Part shown: positions 1 through 10,224 of the stretch, piece by piece | Layout of the letters: every line of letters starts with the position of its first letter | Numbering within the stretch: position 1 is the first letter of the stretch | Assembly (NCBI GenBank): GCA_013368315.1 | Contig: JAACJM010000005.1 | Location: forward strand, 868,001-932,000 | DNA from: Tetrapyrgos nigripes | Taxonomy: Eukaryota; Basidiomycota; Agaricomycetes; Agaricales; Campanellaceae | Direction of reading: 5' to 3' | DNA: 64,000 nucleotides | Notes under the pieces: model-generated | What the model saw: only the letters and a program-made list of their open reading frames with translations | Databases searched by the model: none | What the model was told of the DNA's origin: nothing | Translations under genes and position numbers: made by a program

Positions 1-87
1 GCGTAAGCATAGGTAGGCGCTGTAAGCAGCCATGGAAGGAAGGGATCTAGTGCCTCGACGTTTTCGATGCGATTTATAGGACTTTCT

Positions 88-2730
88 TCAATTATAAAAC
101 TGAAGTCCTAATTGTTTCCTGAACTTCTCAAACTTTACTCGATCTAGAGCTTTAGTGAGTAGATCTGCAGGGTTATTGCTTCCCTCAATGAAGAATAACT
201 TGACTGTCTCGTCGATGACTTTTTCTCGAACAAAATGATATCGAATATCAATGTGTTTGGTTCGCTTATCGGTGACAGGGTTTGATGCAATAAAAATTGA
301 TCCCTGATTGTCACCTTAAATTGGAATAGCGTGGAGAGGATATTCGATTTCATTGAGAAGAGTCTTGAACCAGCAGACTTGTCGACTGCAGTCACTAAGT
401 GCCATGTATTCAGCTTCAGTCGAAGATAGAGCAACTGTCTTTTGTTGTCTAGACGTCCAGCTAAATGGTGCTTGGGCTAATTGTAGAAAGAAGCCAGTTT
501 GAGATTTGCGAGTTCCAGGATCTGATCCCCAATCGGAGTCTGTGTAGGCTGATAAGCCTTCTCCCCCTCGACCGTTGTACACAAGAGCATATTTTCTAGT
601 GCCAACCAGGTAACGGCAAATGTCTTTCGCCTTATTGTAGTGTTCTTGTGAGGGGTTTGCAGCAAATTGCGCAAGTTTTGTGACAGCAAAGGAAATATCA
701 GGACGTGTTCCTAACATTAAGTAGAGTAAGGATCCGATTATCTCCTGATAACTTTGACGAAGAGTATAATTGACAGGAGCGTTTTCAGGAAGAGGAAGAG
801 GGTGATAATTGGCGGGTAATGGGGTAGCAGAAGTTTTCGCGTTTTGCATTCCATATGTCTCTAGGATTTTATCCAGATAAGCGCACTGGTCTAAAGAGAC
901 CTTGCTGCCTTTCCTGGTAATTCTCATCCTAAGGAATTCTTTGGCATCGCCTAGATCCCTACATTCCCATCTCTTCATAAAGTTTCCTTTGAGTCGTAAG
1001 ACTAAGGTTTTGTTAGCTCCACAGAATAGAGCGTCATCCACATAGACTACGGCAATAACAATAGAATTTTCAATAAGATTATTGTTGACATCATAGCGTT
1101 TGTGAATGAAGATTCCGGCGTCGGAAATGATTTGTTTAAAACCAAGTTCCGCCATGGACTTATCAAGAACTTTCCACCACGCAAGTCCTGCTTGTTTGAG
1201 TCTGTAAAGAGCACGGAGAAGCCGGACGACTTTATGCTCTTGTCCTTTTACTTTAAAGGCTTCCGGTTGTTCCATATAGATTTCTTCATCGAGTAAGCCA
1301 TATAAGTAGGCTGATCGGACATCGACACTGGACACGTGCCAACCCTTAAGTGCAGCTAAAGTGAAGATTAAGCACACAGTCTCGAATCGAACAACAGGCG
1401 AATACACTTGATCAAAGTCTATGCCTTTGATCTGTGAAAAACCTTTTGCAACGAGTCTTGCCTTTTTACAACCATCAGACTTGATGTCGAAGACCCATTG
1501 GTTTTTGATAACTTTCCTATCTGTAGGTCTTTCAACCAATTCATAGGTGTCACGCTTGCGAAGAGCCTCTAGTTCTTCGCGGCAGGCGACTTTCCATTCC
1601 TCTTGCTCAGCTATAGGTAAGTGAGCAATATCTTTGAATGTCCATTCGCGAATATTACGAACATTCGGTTGATTCCCATCATTCTTCGAAGTAACTTTCT
1701 GAATAAGCAAGTGGGAATCAATTTCTCCAGGAGCAATTGCCTGCATAAGCAAGAAATTTATAGATACTCCCCCTTCCCAGCATGGTTCTGCCATTTCTTC
1801 TGATTCAGGGCGTGCAGAGTCATCACTCTCGGCTTGCTGCTCCCCCTGGGGTGCGCTTCCAGATGCAGAACTAGGTCTGGGAACCTGTTGCTCTGCAGCT
1901 TGTTGACGTCGGTTTTCTCTCTGAGCGTCTCTCTCTGCTTTAGCTTTTGCTTCCGCTCTTTTATCAGCTGCAATTTGAGGTTCAAGATCGCGTGTAACTT
2001 GTACGGGGTGTTTATCTCCGTACCATTTGTTTGGTTCACTAACACGCTCGCTTCGACGTGTTGGTTCTCCGTAATTCCGTCTTGGTCTAGTGATTTTTCG
2101 AGGTGCCGCAGGAGGTGGTGTCTCCCTTGGAGGTGGCGTTATAGGCCTCCTAGGTTCTAAGTCACTATCCGGGGACTAAGGCGGCGGATCCTGTTCAGGT
2201 TCGTCGTCACGAAGCTGATCAGGTCTCCTTATGGAAGGGATGTGAGGAGGACGATGATTGAAATCTTCATCATCATCGTCTGGGATTGGTTGTGGTAGAG
2301 GAGTGTCATCGCTTTGCGACGACTCAATAGGAAGTTGTTTCGAACTACGAGATTGAGTTTTACATCGAGGAAAGTAGTCTTCCTCAAACACGGCTTGCGG
2401 GGATGTAAATTCCGCATTGTTTGTACGCATGAAAAGATTTCCACGTTCTCCTGGTGCTACACCAAGATACATCATGAGTTCTGACTTGGAAGCAAGTTTG
2501 TTCTTTCGAGTTTCCTCGGGTTTAAAGACATAAGCTCCACAGCCAAAAACTCGCAAATGATTGATACGCGGTTTTTCCTTTTCAAGCATTTCAAATGGAG
2601 TTATCCACTTGTGTCGTCGTAAGGGAGTACGTCGATAGACATACAATCCATGACGGACAGCATATTCCCACCAAGATTCAGGTAGACACGCTAGCTTCAT
2701 CATTGCCAGTGCCTTATCCATTAGGGTGCG
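88..2730 (-). pseudogene. Ty1/copia retrotransposon pol fragment (integrase C-terminus, RT, RNase H)
   Basis: One reading frame runs on the minus strand from about 2730 down to a TGA at 88-90, broken only by two in-frame stops, TAG at 2176-2178 and TAA at 316-318. In order it shows the integrase C-terminal region (TPFEML, RVFGCGAYV, YLGVAPGERG), an acidic and proline-rich linker, the copia reverse transcriptase (WVFDIK, ARLVAKGF, DVRSAYLYG, catalytic YVDD near 1040) and RNase H (AYTDSDWGSD, SSTEAEYMAL), ending in the usual RTKHIDIRYHF and ADLLTKAL blocks. Gag, protease and the integrase catalytic core are missing: homology stops abruptly beside the Tc1 insertion. No flanking LTR pair could be assigned. 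It is a 5'-truncated, inactive copy. The copia assignment is firm. Confidence 0.93.
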
Positions 2731-2732
2731 TA

Positions 2733-4360
2733 CAGTGGGTCAAAAAATTGTCCACATGTTTCGCATTTTTGGAAAGATTGCCAATTTAAGCAATACTGAG
2801 TAGAGATATTAAAATGTGGTCAGTGATGGGCAGAAAGCCCTTGATAAACGCTACAATATTCTGTCTGTTTTGTCTTATTTGGCTTAAAACTCATGGAGAT
2901 ATGACTGATTTAAAATGGTATGTCATTTGGACAATTTTTTGACATGCAAGTGAAAATACAGAAAGTGCTAGCTCAGTACTTGGTATGCCCTCCTTTGGCC
3001 TTCAACACAGCCTCAATCCTTCTAGGCATGCTCCTGATCAATTTCTGACAATCTTCTTCTGTGATTTCATCCCACTTTTCAGCTGCTCTGTCCCATATTT
3101 CCCAAACTCCAGAGGGTGCTGTGTCATATCCATTGAGCTTGTGTTTGAGGGTTGTCCAGAGGTGTTCAATGGGGTTCAGGTCAGGAGATTGAGCAGGCCA
3201 GCTCATGCAATGGATGTTGTTGTCTTCAAACCACTTGGTGGCCAGTTTTGACTTGTGTTTAGGATCATTGTCTTGCTGAAAAATGGCCACCTCTGGATCA
3301 ACACCCAAAATATCCATGCTCTCCAGAAGGTTGTTCTCCAAAATGTCCACATACTGCTCTGCATTCATCCTGCCCTCCACCTCTGCCATGTTTCCAACTC
3401 CTTCCCACCCCATACATCCCCACACCATGATATTTCCTCCTCCAAATTTGACTGTTTCCACCACATTTCTCTCTCCCAAGGATTCACCCTTCCTCCCCCA
3501 CACATACTGCTGTCCATCTGACCCATATCGATTGATTTTAGTCTCATCTGACCAAATAACCCTTTTCCAGTCATCCACAGTCCAGTTTCTGTACTTCTGT
3601 GCAAAGTTTAAACGAGCCTTCCTGTGAGCTGCAGTGAGTTTGGGCTTCTTCTTCGTTTTAGATGTGTCCACATCATGCCTGAGAAGGGAATTTTGAATGG
3701 TTTGGGTGGAGACAGGTTGGTCAAGGAGGGGATTGATGTTTCTGGCCACTTCTGTAGCATTTTCAGCTTTGCCAGTGTTGATTTGTTGGATAGCAGCACG
3801 TTCATCAGTGGTAGACAGCTTTCTAGGACGCCCTGCTTGATGGTTCTCCTTGTCAGGATACATCTCTTTGGCCAGAGAAGCAATCTTTGACTTGGATACC
3901 CCAGTTTTAGCAGAGATTTCCCTGGATGAAGCAGAAGTTTGGAGGAGAGAGAGGATATTGTCTTTCTGGGTGGATGTGATGGGTCTCATGATTTGATGAG
4001 GGCTATAGAACAACTGGATGCCCTTATATATGGTCCAGCTGGCAGCTATGATATCATTATGATGTAGCCATTGCATCATTGTACAACTCCACTTATGATG
4101 TCATCTATGAGACATCACATAGTTACAATACTGATTTTGAAGTGGCAACTCAAAAAATTGTCCAAATGACATACCATTTTAAATCAATCATATCTCCATG
4201 AGTTTTGAGCCAAATAGGACAAATAAAACAGATTATTGTAGCTCTTATCAAGGGCGTTCTGCCCATCACTGACCACATTTCAATATCTCTACTCAGTATT
4301 GCTTAAATTGGCAATCTTTCCAAAAATGCGAAACATGTGGACAATTTTTTGACCCACTGT
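2733..4360 (-). mobile_element. Tc1/mariner-type DNA transposon with long terminal inverted repeats
   Basis: The element is bounded by TA dinucleotides (2731-2732 and 4361-4362), the target-site duplication of the Tc1/mariner superfamily. Its ends are CAGTGGGTCAAAAAATTG and the reverse complement. The terminal inverted repeats are about 209 bp (2733-2941 and 4151-4360) and differ at only a handful of positions, so the copy looks young. Each repeat carries TCAAAAAATTGTCCA at the outer end and an inverted copy of it at the inner end, which could form two transposase-binding sites per end. The element sits at the truncated end of the copia fragment and encodes one transposase on the minus strand. 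Confidence 0.95.
2973..3989 (-). CDS. Tc1-like transposase (DD34E), apparently intact
   Basis: This 338-residue protein is the usual length of Tc1 transposases (about 340). The N-terminus has paired helix-turn-helix-like DNA-binding segments with a GRPRK AT-hook-like box between them. The catalytic triad is visible: Asp148 in WSDET, Asp240 in FQQDND and Glu275 in SPDLNPIEHLW, with 34 residues between the second Asp and the Glu. I chose the ATG at 3987-3989 (MRPITSTQ). A TATATAAGG box on the minus strand at about 4022-4030 lies just upstream, which makes the farther upstream ATG at 4077-4079 unlikely because it precedes this box. No frameshift or stop is seen. Together with the near-identical terminal repeats, this suggests a recently active element. 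It would cut and paste its own DNA in the nucleus. Confidence 0.93.
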   Translation of the reverse strand: MRPITSTQKDNILSLLQTSASSREISAKTGVSKSKIASLAKEMYPDKENHQAGRPRKLSTTDERAAIQQINTGKAENATEVARNINPLLDQPVSTQTIQNSLLRHDVDTSKTKKKPKLTAAHRKARLNFAQKYRNWTVDDWKRVIWSDETKINRYGSDGQQYVWGRKGESLGERNVVETVKFGGGNIMVWGCMGWEGVGNMAEVEGRMNAEQYVDILENNLLESMDILGVDPEVAIFQQDNDPKHKSKLATKWFEDNNIHCMSWPAQSPDLNPIEHLWTTLKHKLNGYDTAPSGVWEIWDRAAEKWDEITEEDCQKLIRSMPRRIEAVLKAKGGHTKY

Positions 4361-4362
4361 AT

Positions 4363-5008
4363 GCTGTAACACAGGAAAAAAATATGTATGAGTAGACACT
4401 TGTATATAAGTAAGAGTATTTTCAGAGGCTAGGGACTTTCCTGCTGGTACTTTTTTCTTTGTACCATTACCTCAACACACACCCCCTCTCTGGCACTGTT
4501 TTCTTTGTACCCACTTCAACACATAAATCTGAGGTAGTTTGTTTGATATACTCTCTCTCTTGGATAGAGACTCCTGCTCTCATCTCTGGATCCCTCTCTC
4601 TCCATTGAATAGACACTGCCACTCATTTCTGAGTTCTTCAGATCTCAGAGTCCCTTTCTGACTGTCCTCATCTCACTCTCAGGCCCTATAGCACTTACTC
4701 TCTCTGAAGAAAAACCCAACAAATCTACTCTCGAAGTCCTTATCTGCGCATTGTCTAATGTCTTAGGTACCCAGTAAAAATATCTTGCAAATATTCTCAG
4801 CTCGCCGTTGCAATGCTCTATTTTTAGGACAGCTAATCCAAGGTCCAGGTGTTGGTTCTGCAAGGGAATTATATGGGAGTAGCTGTTGGAGCGAGGGTTG
4901 ACTTGTCTGTGGATGAGTTGGCATTGTAATGAGGGAGGGATAGATGAGAAGTTTTTTTTTATTTCTCAATTTCTCTTTTTGCCAGCAATATGAACTAACA
5001 TTTTACAG
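4363..5008. other. Non-coding stretch, possible LTR remnant
   Basis: No gene is supported here. The stretch begins TGTAACACAGG immediately after the Tc1 target site, has a TATATAAG box near 4402, and then a long C/T-rich run (about 4545-4700). This is the general look of a fungal LTR, and the TGTAACA start is common for copia LTRs. I could not find a matching CA end with a duplicated flank, so the LTR reading is only a suggestion. The last bases (TTTTACAG at 5001-5008) form the splice acceptor of the next coding fragment. Confidence 0.3.
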
Positions 5009-5484
5009 GTGAAGTTGATGGCGATCTTATCAAGGATGTATACCAGGTCAAATTTCCACCTTATGCAGGTACAAGGTTTGTAAATGCATTTGACAACGTT
5101 ATCCTGACTCTAGAGCATGTCCGTGAAGTGGAGCAGAAGGTTGTCAGTTGTTTTCCATAAGATTGCATTCTTGACTCACCTGTTGAAACAGTCACTGTTT
5201 GTCAATAGGATCAGAAGATCATACATGTGCCTCAAGGACCTGAATTTCAAGAATATCAAGTCAATGGCATCATTTATTTTGGTAGAGATCACTTCATCAC
5301 AAAGATGTTCAATGGGGCTGATGAATGGTTATATGATGACATTGGAACTGGGGTACCGACAAGAATATCTGCAGCACTCCAAAACAATAGAGAAAATTTG
5401 GAATACTTTGTTGATAAAAAGGCTGTAGTTATTCTGTATGTCAAAGAAAAAGAGAGGAGAGACAAGCTGAATAGGTTTGGATGA
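5009..5484 (+). pseudogene. Gene fragment with a cysteine-protease-like His box (family shared with 14.8 kb and Helitron B)
   Basis: Two exons (5009-5139 and 5209-5484) joined by a 69-bp GT..AG intron give about 135 residues ending at a TGA. The second exon has the pattern NGIIYFGRDHFITKMF, then EWLYDDIGTGV, then AVVILYVK. The HF motif followed about 15-20 residues later by a W/Y-x-x-D motif resembles the His-box and following Asp of papain-fold ubiquitin proteases, and the same pattern lies in the C-terminal module of the Helitron at 59.3 kb. No catalytic-Cys box was found upstream, so this is a partial gene. The same fragment, diverged, occurs at 14.76-14.93 kb with a matching downstream sequence, which suggests a repeat family that carries it. 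The protease link is an inference from motif spacing. Confidence 0.5.
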
Positions 5485-5498
5485 GTTAAGACTCCAAC

Positions 5499-6243
5499 CT
5501 GTTAGATAATTGTTACAGTCTTTGAGGTAACTAATAAGTAATAGGTATAATATGTTATAACATGTTATTAACTAGTTATAACAGATTTTTTTCCTGAGGT
5601 TTGATTTTGCCAAAGCCAAGCTTGTGCTTAATGAGCAGTTAGCCTGTGAGTGTAATATGAGAACTATCAAGAAAAGTTCATGCACACTGCACACAATTGT
5701 GCACAGTGAATTTGCATGTGGACATCTTGAATGACCATCAACGTTTGCTAATAGTGTACATTTATCATTCTTCTCTGTAGGGTAGAGTGTAGCCTCTGGA
5801 AAATGCAGGTGGGCTTTCATTGTTGACTGGTTCTAATTTGCTCCAGGACTGAAGAGGAGCCACGAACACAGTGGTCAGTCAAATTTGCAGCTTGAAAGGT
5901 TTGTCTAAGGTCATGATTTGACAATTTGATGCTCTGAAGAGAGGAAAATGCCTGCATTTATTGAGATATAGGAAATTACATGTTGTACTTGACAGTTTGA
6001 GATGAGAGTGGGTTGGGAGCAAAAAGGAAAAATCAACCAGCACTGATGAGACTTGAGTCAGTGATCTGGGGTGGAATAATGAATTTTATAGGCTGCATCA
6101 CTTCCAAGCAGGCATTTCACTGCCTTGCATCTGCCCTTCTACTTACCAGTTATTAACAGGTTATAACAGCTACTACCTGTTACTGGGGTCAGCTGTAACT
6201 TGTTATTATTTTAACCTGTTATTAACCAGTTATAACAGCATTT
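5499..6243. mobile_element. MITE-like element with AT-rich imperfect inverted ends
   Basis: Segments near 5510-5582 and 6146-6243 are imperfect inverted copies built on GTTATAAC, TGTTATTAACT and GTTACAG blocks. The roughly 560 bp between them has no coding pattern. Comparison with the related sequence at 14.9 kb supports an insertion: there the coding fragment is followed directly by GGATGAATGG...GGCCTCATACC, while here the two parts are separated by this element (GGATGAG at about 5480, then GGCCTCATACC at 6278). The exact ends and target duplication were not resolved. Confidence 0.45.
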
Positions 6244-6277
6244 AATTGTATTTGCTTGGAGCCTTAGCATGAGTGGA

Positions 6278-6322
6278 GGCGGCCTCATACCCGCAATGTA
6301 TAGTGTTGGCCCACACCCCTTT
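6278..6322 (+). repeat. GGCCTCGTA-box repeat, copy 1
   Basis: GGCCTCATACC is followed after about 20 bases by TTGGCCCACACCCC. It is one of at least eight copies in the window of a GC-rich block of about 40 bp. It follows the protease-like fragment exactly as the copy at 14972 does, so it is probably part of the 3' end of the same repeat unit. Confidence 0.6.
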
Positions 6323-7190
6323 ATAGGGTTAGTGGGGCGCTTGCGCACTGCTAACCCTAACACTCAGGCCCAGGCACTGAATATTAAATAGCACCAAAGG
6401 CAATAATCATCATGATATCCAAACCTCTCACTTCTGTGTATAAATCTGTACTCTACAATGCAGCCTTTACTCCACTTTCTCTGCGCGTGGGTAACGCGGT
6501 ACCTTCCGAAGTATTGGGCTATCCCACTTGCCAGTCCCACATTGATCATCATGACACATCTAGCTTGACACGTGGCCATGTGCGCAGCATGTGATGTGAA
6601 ATATCTTCATGCTGTCGCTGCTTTGGCTGCCACGTAACGTCTCTCGTCATTGCTCTTGCCTTCAAGCAACAGCAGACTCAAAAGGAAGTCTCACCACGTA
6701 GCAGCCTTTGCAAGACCACAAGACCTCAAATGCTTCTCATCTCTTCTTAGCTCCTCAAATACCTCTCCTGCCTCTGTGTCTCAACAATCTCAGCTATCAT
6801 CAAGGCATTGGTACAAGGGCTTGGAAAGTATACTAAATAGTGTAGGTACATGTACTACACTACATACGAGCTACATGCTGCCATATGCGCTACATTCCCC
6901 TACCCTAAGCCACAACAATGAAAGACATCGGTGAAGGATCAAAAACGTGCAATAATCACTCACCAGAACTCATTACCACATCTAATAACATCCAATGGCC
7001 ATGGTAGTACAATGGTCATCTTATATTAGCTAGTTACCAGTATGCTGCACTCTGATCTGCTATCAGGATAGAATTACTTTTGCTGGGTACTGTTGTGGAG
7101 AAGGAGGACAAGGAACTGAGATATCAGTCAACTTTGGAAGTTGGAAAACTTGAACTCAGAAACCTCGAGCTTGGAAAACTTTTCAACTTG
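6323..7190. other. No recognisable gene
   Basis: Only short, unrelated reading frames are present on both strands, with no intron-exon pattern or protein motif that I recognise. A TATAGGGTTAGTGGGGCGC stretch directly after the preceding repeat may belong to it. Confidence 0.5.
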
Positions 7191-7328
7191 TCATGACAGT
7201 ATTATTTCAGGGTATTTTCGTTCATTTTCTGTTTCTTTTCTTCATCAGTCACTGCCTTTTGATCATCATTTTGATCATCCTTTACCCTATCTTTTGTTCA
7301 TCTTTCTTTGATCATCTATCCACAGCTA

Positions 7329-7498
7329 TTATCCCCTGTTTCATCATTTGTTCATCTTTTTATGATACATCTCTTACAGGGAATTATCCCCTGTTTCATC
7401 ATTTGTTCATCTTTTTATGATACATCTCTTACAGGGACACTACACACAGCTTGTTCATCTTTTGTTCATCTTTTCATGATACATCTCTTACAGGGACA
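7329..7498 (+). repeat. Tandem repeat, period about 55 bp, 3 copies
   Basis: The unit contains CATCATTTGTTCATC, then ATGATACATCTCTTACAGG. The CTCTTACAGGG marker recurs at 7371, 7426 and 7485. The first two units are almost identical with a 55-bp period; the third is diverged and 59 bp apart. The array ends about 25 bp before the fold-back element. A reading frame through it is a by-product of the repeat and not a gene. Confidence 0.85.
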
Positions 7499-7523
7499 AT
7501 AGGCTGTACTTTGATTGTTCTGG

Positions 7524-7792
7524 CACTGGGTGCAAACACTTGTAATTCCTTGGATATACTGAGGAATTACAAGAGACTTACTCAGGTACACTCAATATGT
7601 AAGTCCATTGGACTTACTGAAGTATTACAAGAGATCTTTGCACCTTACAATGGTCATACATAATTGTTTTAATGTTTTTGGTCTCTTGTAATACTTCAGT
7701 AAGTCCAATGGAGTTACATATTGAGTGTACCTGAGTAAGTCTCTTGTAATTCCTCAGTATATCCAAGGAATTACAAGTGTTTGCACCCAGTG
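7524..7792. mobile_element. Fold-back (near-perfect palindrome) element with about 110-bp arms
   Basis: The arms 7524-7634 and 7681-7792 are nearly perfect reverse complements around a loop of about 46 bp. The outer ends are CACTGGGTGCAAACAC and its complement. TGG occurs directly outside both ends (7521-7523 and 7793-7795), a possible 3-bp target duplication as made by PIF/Harbinger-type transposases. Each arm also contains its own smaller palindromes: CTTGTAATTCC with GGAATTACAAG 13 bases later, and GTAAGTCCA next to TGGACTTAC. There is no coding capacity. It is most likely a MITE or fold-back transposon. Confidence 0.75.
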
Positions 7793-7795
7793 TGG

Positions 7796-10224
7796 ACAGT
7801 TCTCTGATTTCTTTCTTCGCTTTGCTCAGTTTTTATCTTTCTTTCTGTTCTGTGTATAAAAGCTTAGAGTAGTAGCTCCCTAGTCCCCATCTTGACCTCT
7901 TCATCTTGGACTAGGTGAGCATCTCATGTATTCCTTGTCTTCATTTAATATTAACTTCATCTCGGGACTAGTTCTCATTGTCTTCTGTCTACTGTTGCTC
8001 TGTCTATGTCTACTGCTTTGAACCAGGTGTGTGCTCTTTACCACACAACTTGGTAGGCTTGCTTTGGAACACGGACATAACTCAATGCACAACTCGGACA
8101 CATCTTATAAAACTCACAATTTAATAGAAGGAATACCATAGCAGCTTCAGATATACAGTGTGTCCACGGCTTTCTCTCTGTGCCATAAGTATGGCCATAC
8201 TATCCGCCGTTTGCTGGCACTTGCCGCTCTACACCTCCACTTCTCAAGCTTGGCTTCAGCCTTGACACCGTCGTAATTCTTGCCTCTCCATCGTCAAGTC
8301 CTCCCTTTTTCTGCAAGGATTGTCAACAAACTTTGACCTCAGCATTCTCTCAGAACACTCTTTTTCTGCAATCATCAAACCTCGATTCTATCCAACTCCA
8401 ATGAGCAAAAATGCCAGTGTACACTCTCAACAGTCATTCCATACGTTGGTTCTTCCTCTCTGGCAAGAAGTGTTTGTATCATCAAGAACACCCCAAATCG
8501 CAGATTATCCACAGTTTCAATGTGGCTCGTCCCACTGGATTTTTACTATCAGCCTTTGCACTACTTTGTTCGCGTTTTTTATACGGTGACGAATCATATT
8601 TCGCGTTATCCTCAGGCGCCATCAAGTACTTACGGTCCATAGCAGCAAGCGAATTTTCTTAACATGGGTTGTCATTGCTGAGTGATTAGTGCTCCACCAT
8701 GCAGGACACGTCACAATCGGACGCTCAATAGCATTGAGTCGGCCGTGTTGCCAATGTGACAGTGAGTCCTGTAAACGTTATATAACACGGGCACCTTGCC
8801 AGTGCAACGGAGTATGTACTTTGTTATACCAACCGAGAGTGTGTGACTCAATGTCTAGCATGGTGCTGTCGGTACCGAACAGGTAGAGGCATGCATACTT
8901 GTACTACGCAGGTGGGTCAGCATTGCTTGTTTTCCTACAGAGACAAGCTGGGTACTGATTTTCATCTTCCGGACTGACCGTGTTCCCCTTTGGTAACGCA
9001 ACTTGATTTCCGCGCATTTCGCGAACGCTTTCATCCGGCGTGGTGCCAAGGTCACTAGAGAGCACCAGATCTAACAAATTCAAGATACAGAGGTCTAGAA
9101 GGCGAAGAGGCGAGGAAAACCTATAGTGGGACTTGATCGCTTGATCAATAGTTAGTGGATATTTTTTTTTGGGTATCCTTTTTAATCTTATTTACGCCTT
9201 GATTTTTCTCTTTTTGGCTAGTGATTCGTTGCTGCTGTCAAGTTCGGTTTTCCCTTCTGATCGTCTGTTATTCCATTGTACTCTTAGTATTCATCTGTCT
9301 CTTTTTCAAGAATTAGTGACATCTAAGCAAATCTAAGTTGTATACACCTGTTGCTGCTGTATTCCATGATTGATGCAAAGCCAAGCAAGGCCTCGTGTTC
9401 AGATTCGAACTCCCCTCGGCTGTTCAGCTCCACTCGGTCGGAGTCGGGAATGCTCCACACTTGCTGTTCACCATCCATGAAGGTAACACGTTACAAGGCC
9501 CTTTAGTGACTGTTTCTTATAATCTGAGGCATCCGCGTACGCAAATTAGATATACGATTTTCTCCAGATTTTCTTACTACATAATTTCCGGCTCGGAATA
9601 TCCATATGATAGAAGCCAGTACCGAACTTGACAGCGCTTATTTAGCGCTCGCCACTCACCCCTTTCCTTTGGGCCTCGTCATTGCCACACGCAACGGTAG
9701 CCCACATCGCCTTCATTAAATTCTAGAGACACAGGCCAGGGGGAATATCTAGTTAGCACGCTCCTAGTACTCATTGAGGTCATGAGTAGAACCTTGGAAT
9801 GTATGATTTTCCTTGATTTACTCCCAGAAAGAGCTTAAACGACTCGGTGGGGCCAGAAATTTAGCTCGTATTCAGTAGGAATGAATAGACAAGGCCGAAG
9901 GTGCGACGAGTGCGAATGAGTTTTGACCTGATATATCCTCGGCAGCGGTATTAGCTTGACATTAGCTTGACATGTAGCTGGGAAAACTGGTGGCCTTTTT
10001 GGCGCTCAGGGCCTGGCTTGAGGTGCTTCAATGTCGTCAGGTGGGTATTCTTGTTACCAGCCCCAACGTCGTTGTTTTTGGATGCCTTGGAGAAGAAATG
10101 GAGACCTTTTGGCATGAGAAGAAATATACCATTAGTAGCCAAGACGTGATTTGTTTAGTCAGCAATAGGAGCCCTGACTATTAAAACTGACAAAGTTATC
10201 CACTCCAAATAACATCCTTCCATC
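7796..10224. other. Long intergenic stretch without a supported gene
   Basis: I see no recognisable protein. Short open frames near 8320-8660 have no family motif. A GGGCCTCGT...TAGCCCACA block at 9674-9712 is a degenerate copy of the GGCCTCGTA repeat. A small direct repeat, TTAGCTTGACA twice, lies at about 9952-9973. The last few hundred bases before 10225 would hold the esterase promoter; no clear TATA box stands out. Confidence 0.5.

Noticed and set aside
4077..4079. Upstream ATG as start of the Tc1 transposase (368 residues)
   Set aside because: It lies before the TATA box, and the extra 30 residues do not look like a Tc1 N-terminus; the 338-residue form has the usual length.
4363..5008. 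TGTAACACAGG start, TATATAAG box and C/T-rich stretch as a complete LTR
   Set aside because: No CA end with a matching 5-bp flank was found and the neighbouring copia fragment has no second LTR in view. Kept only as a low-confidence note.
7193..7502. Repetitive Cys/Phe-rich frames across the 55-bp array as a repeat protein
   Set aside because: They exist only because of the tandem DNA repeat, and the 55-bp period is not a multiple of three.
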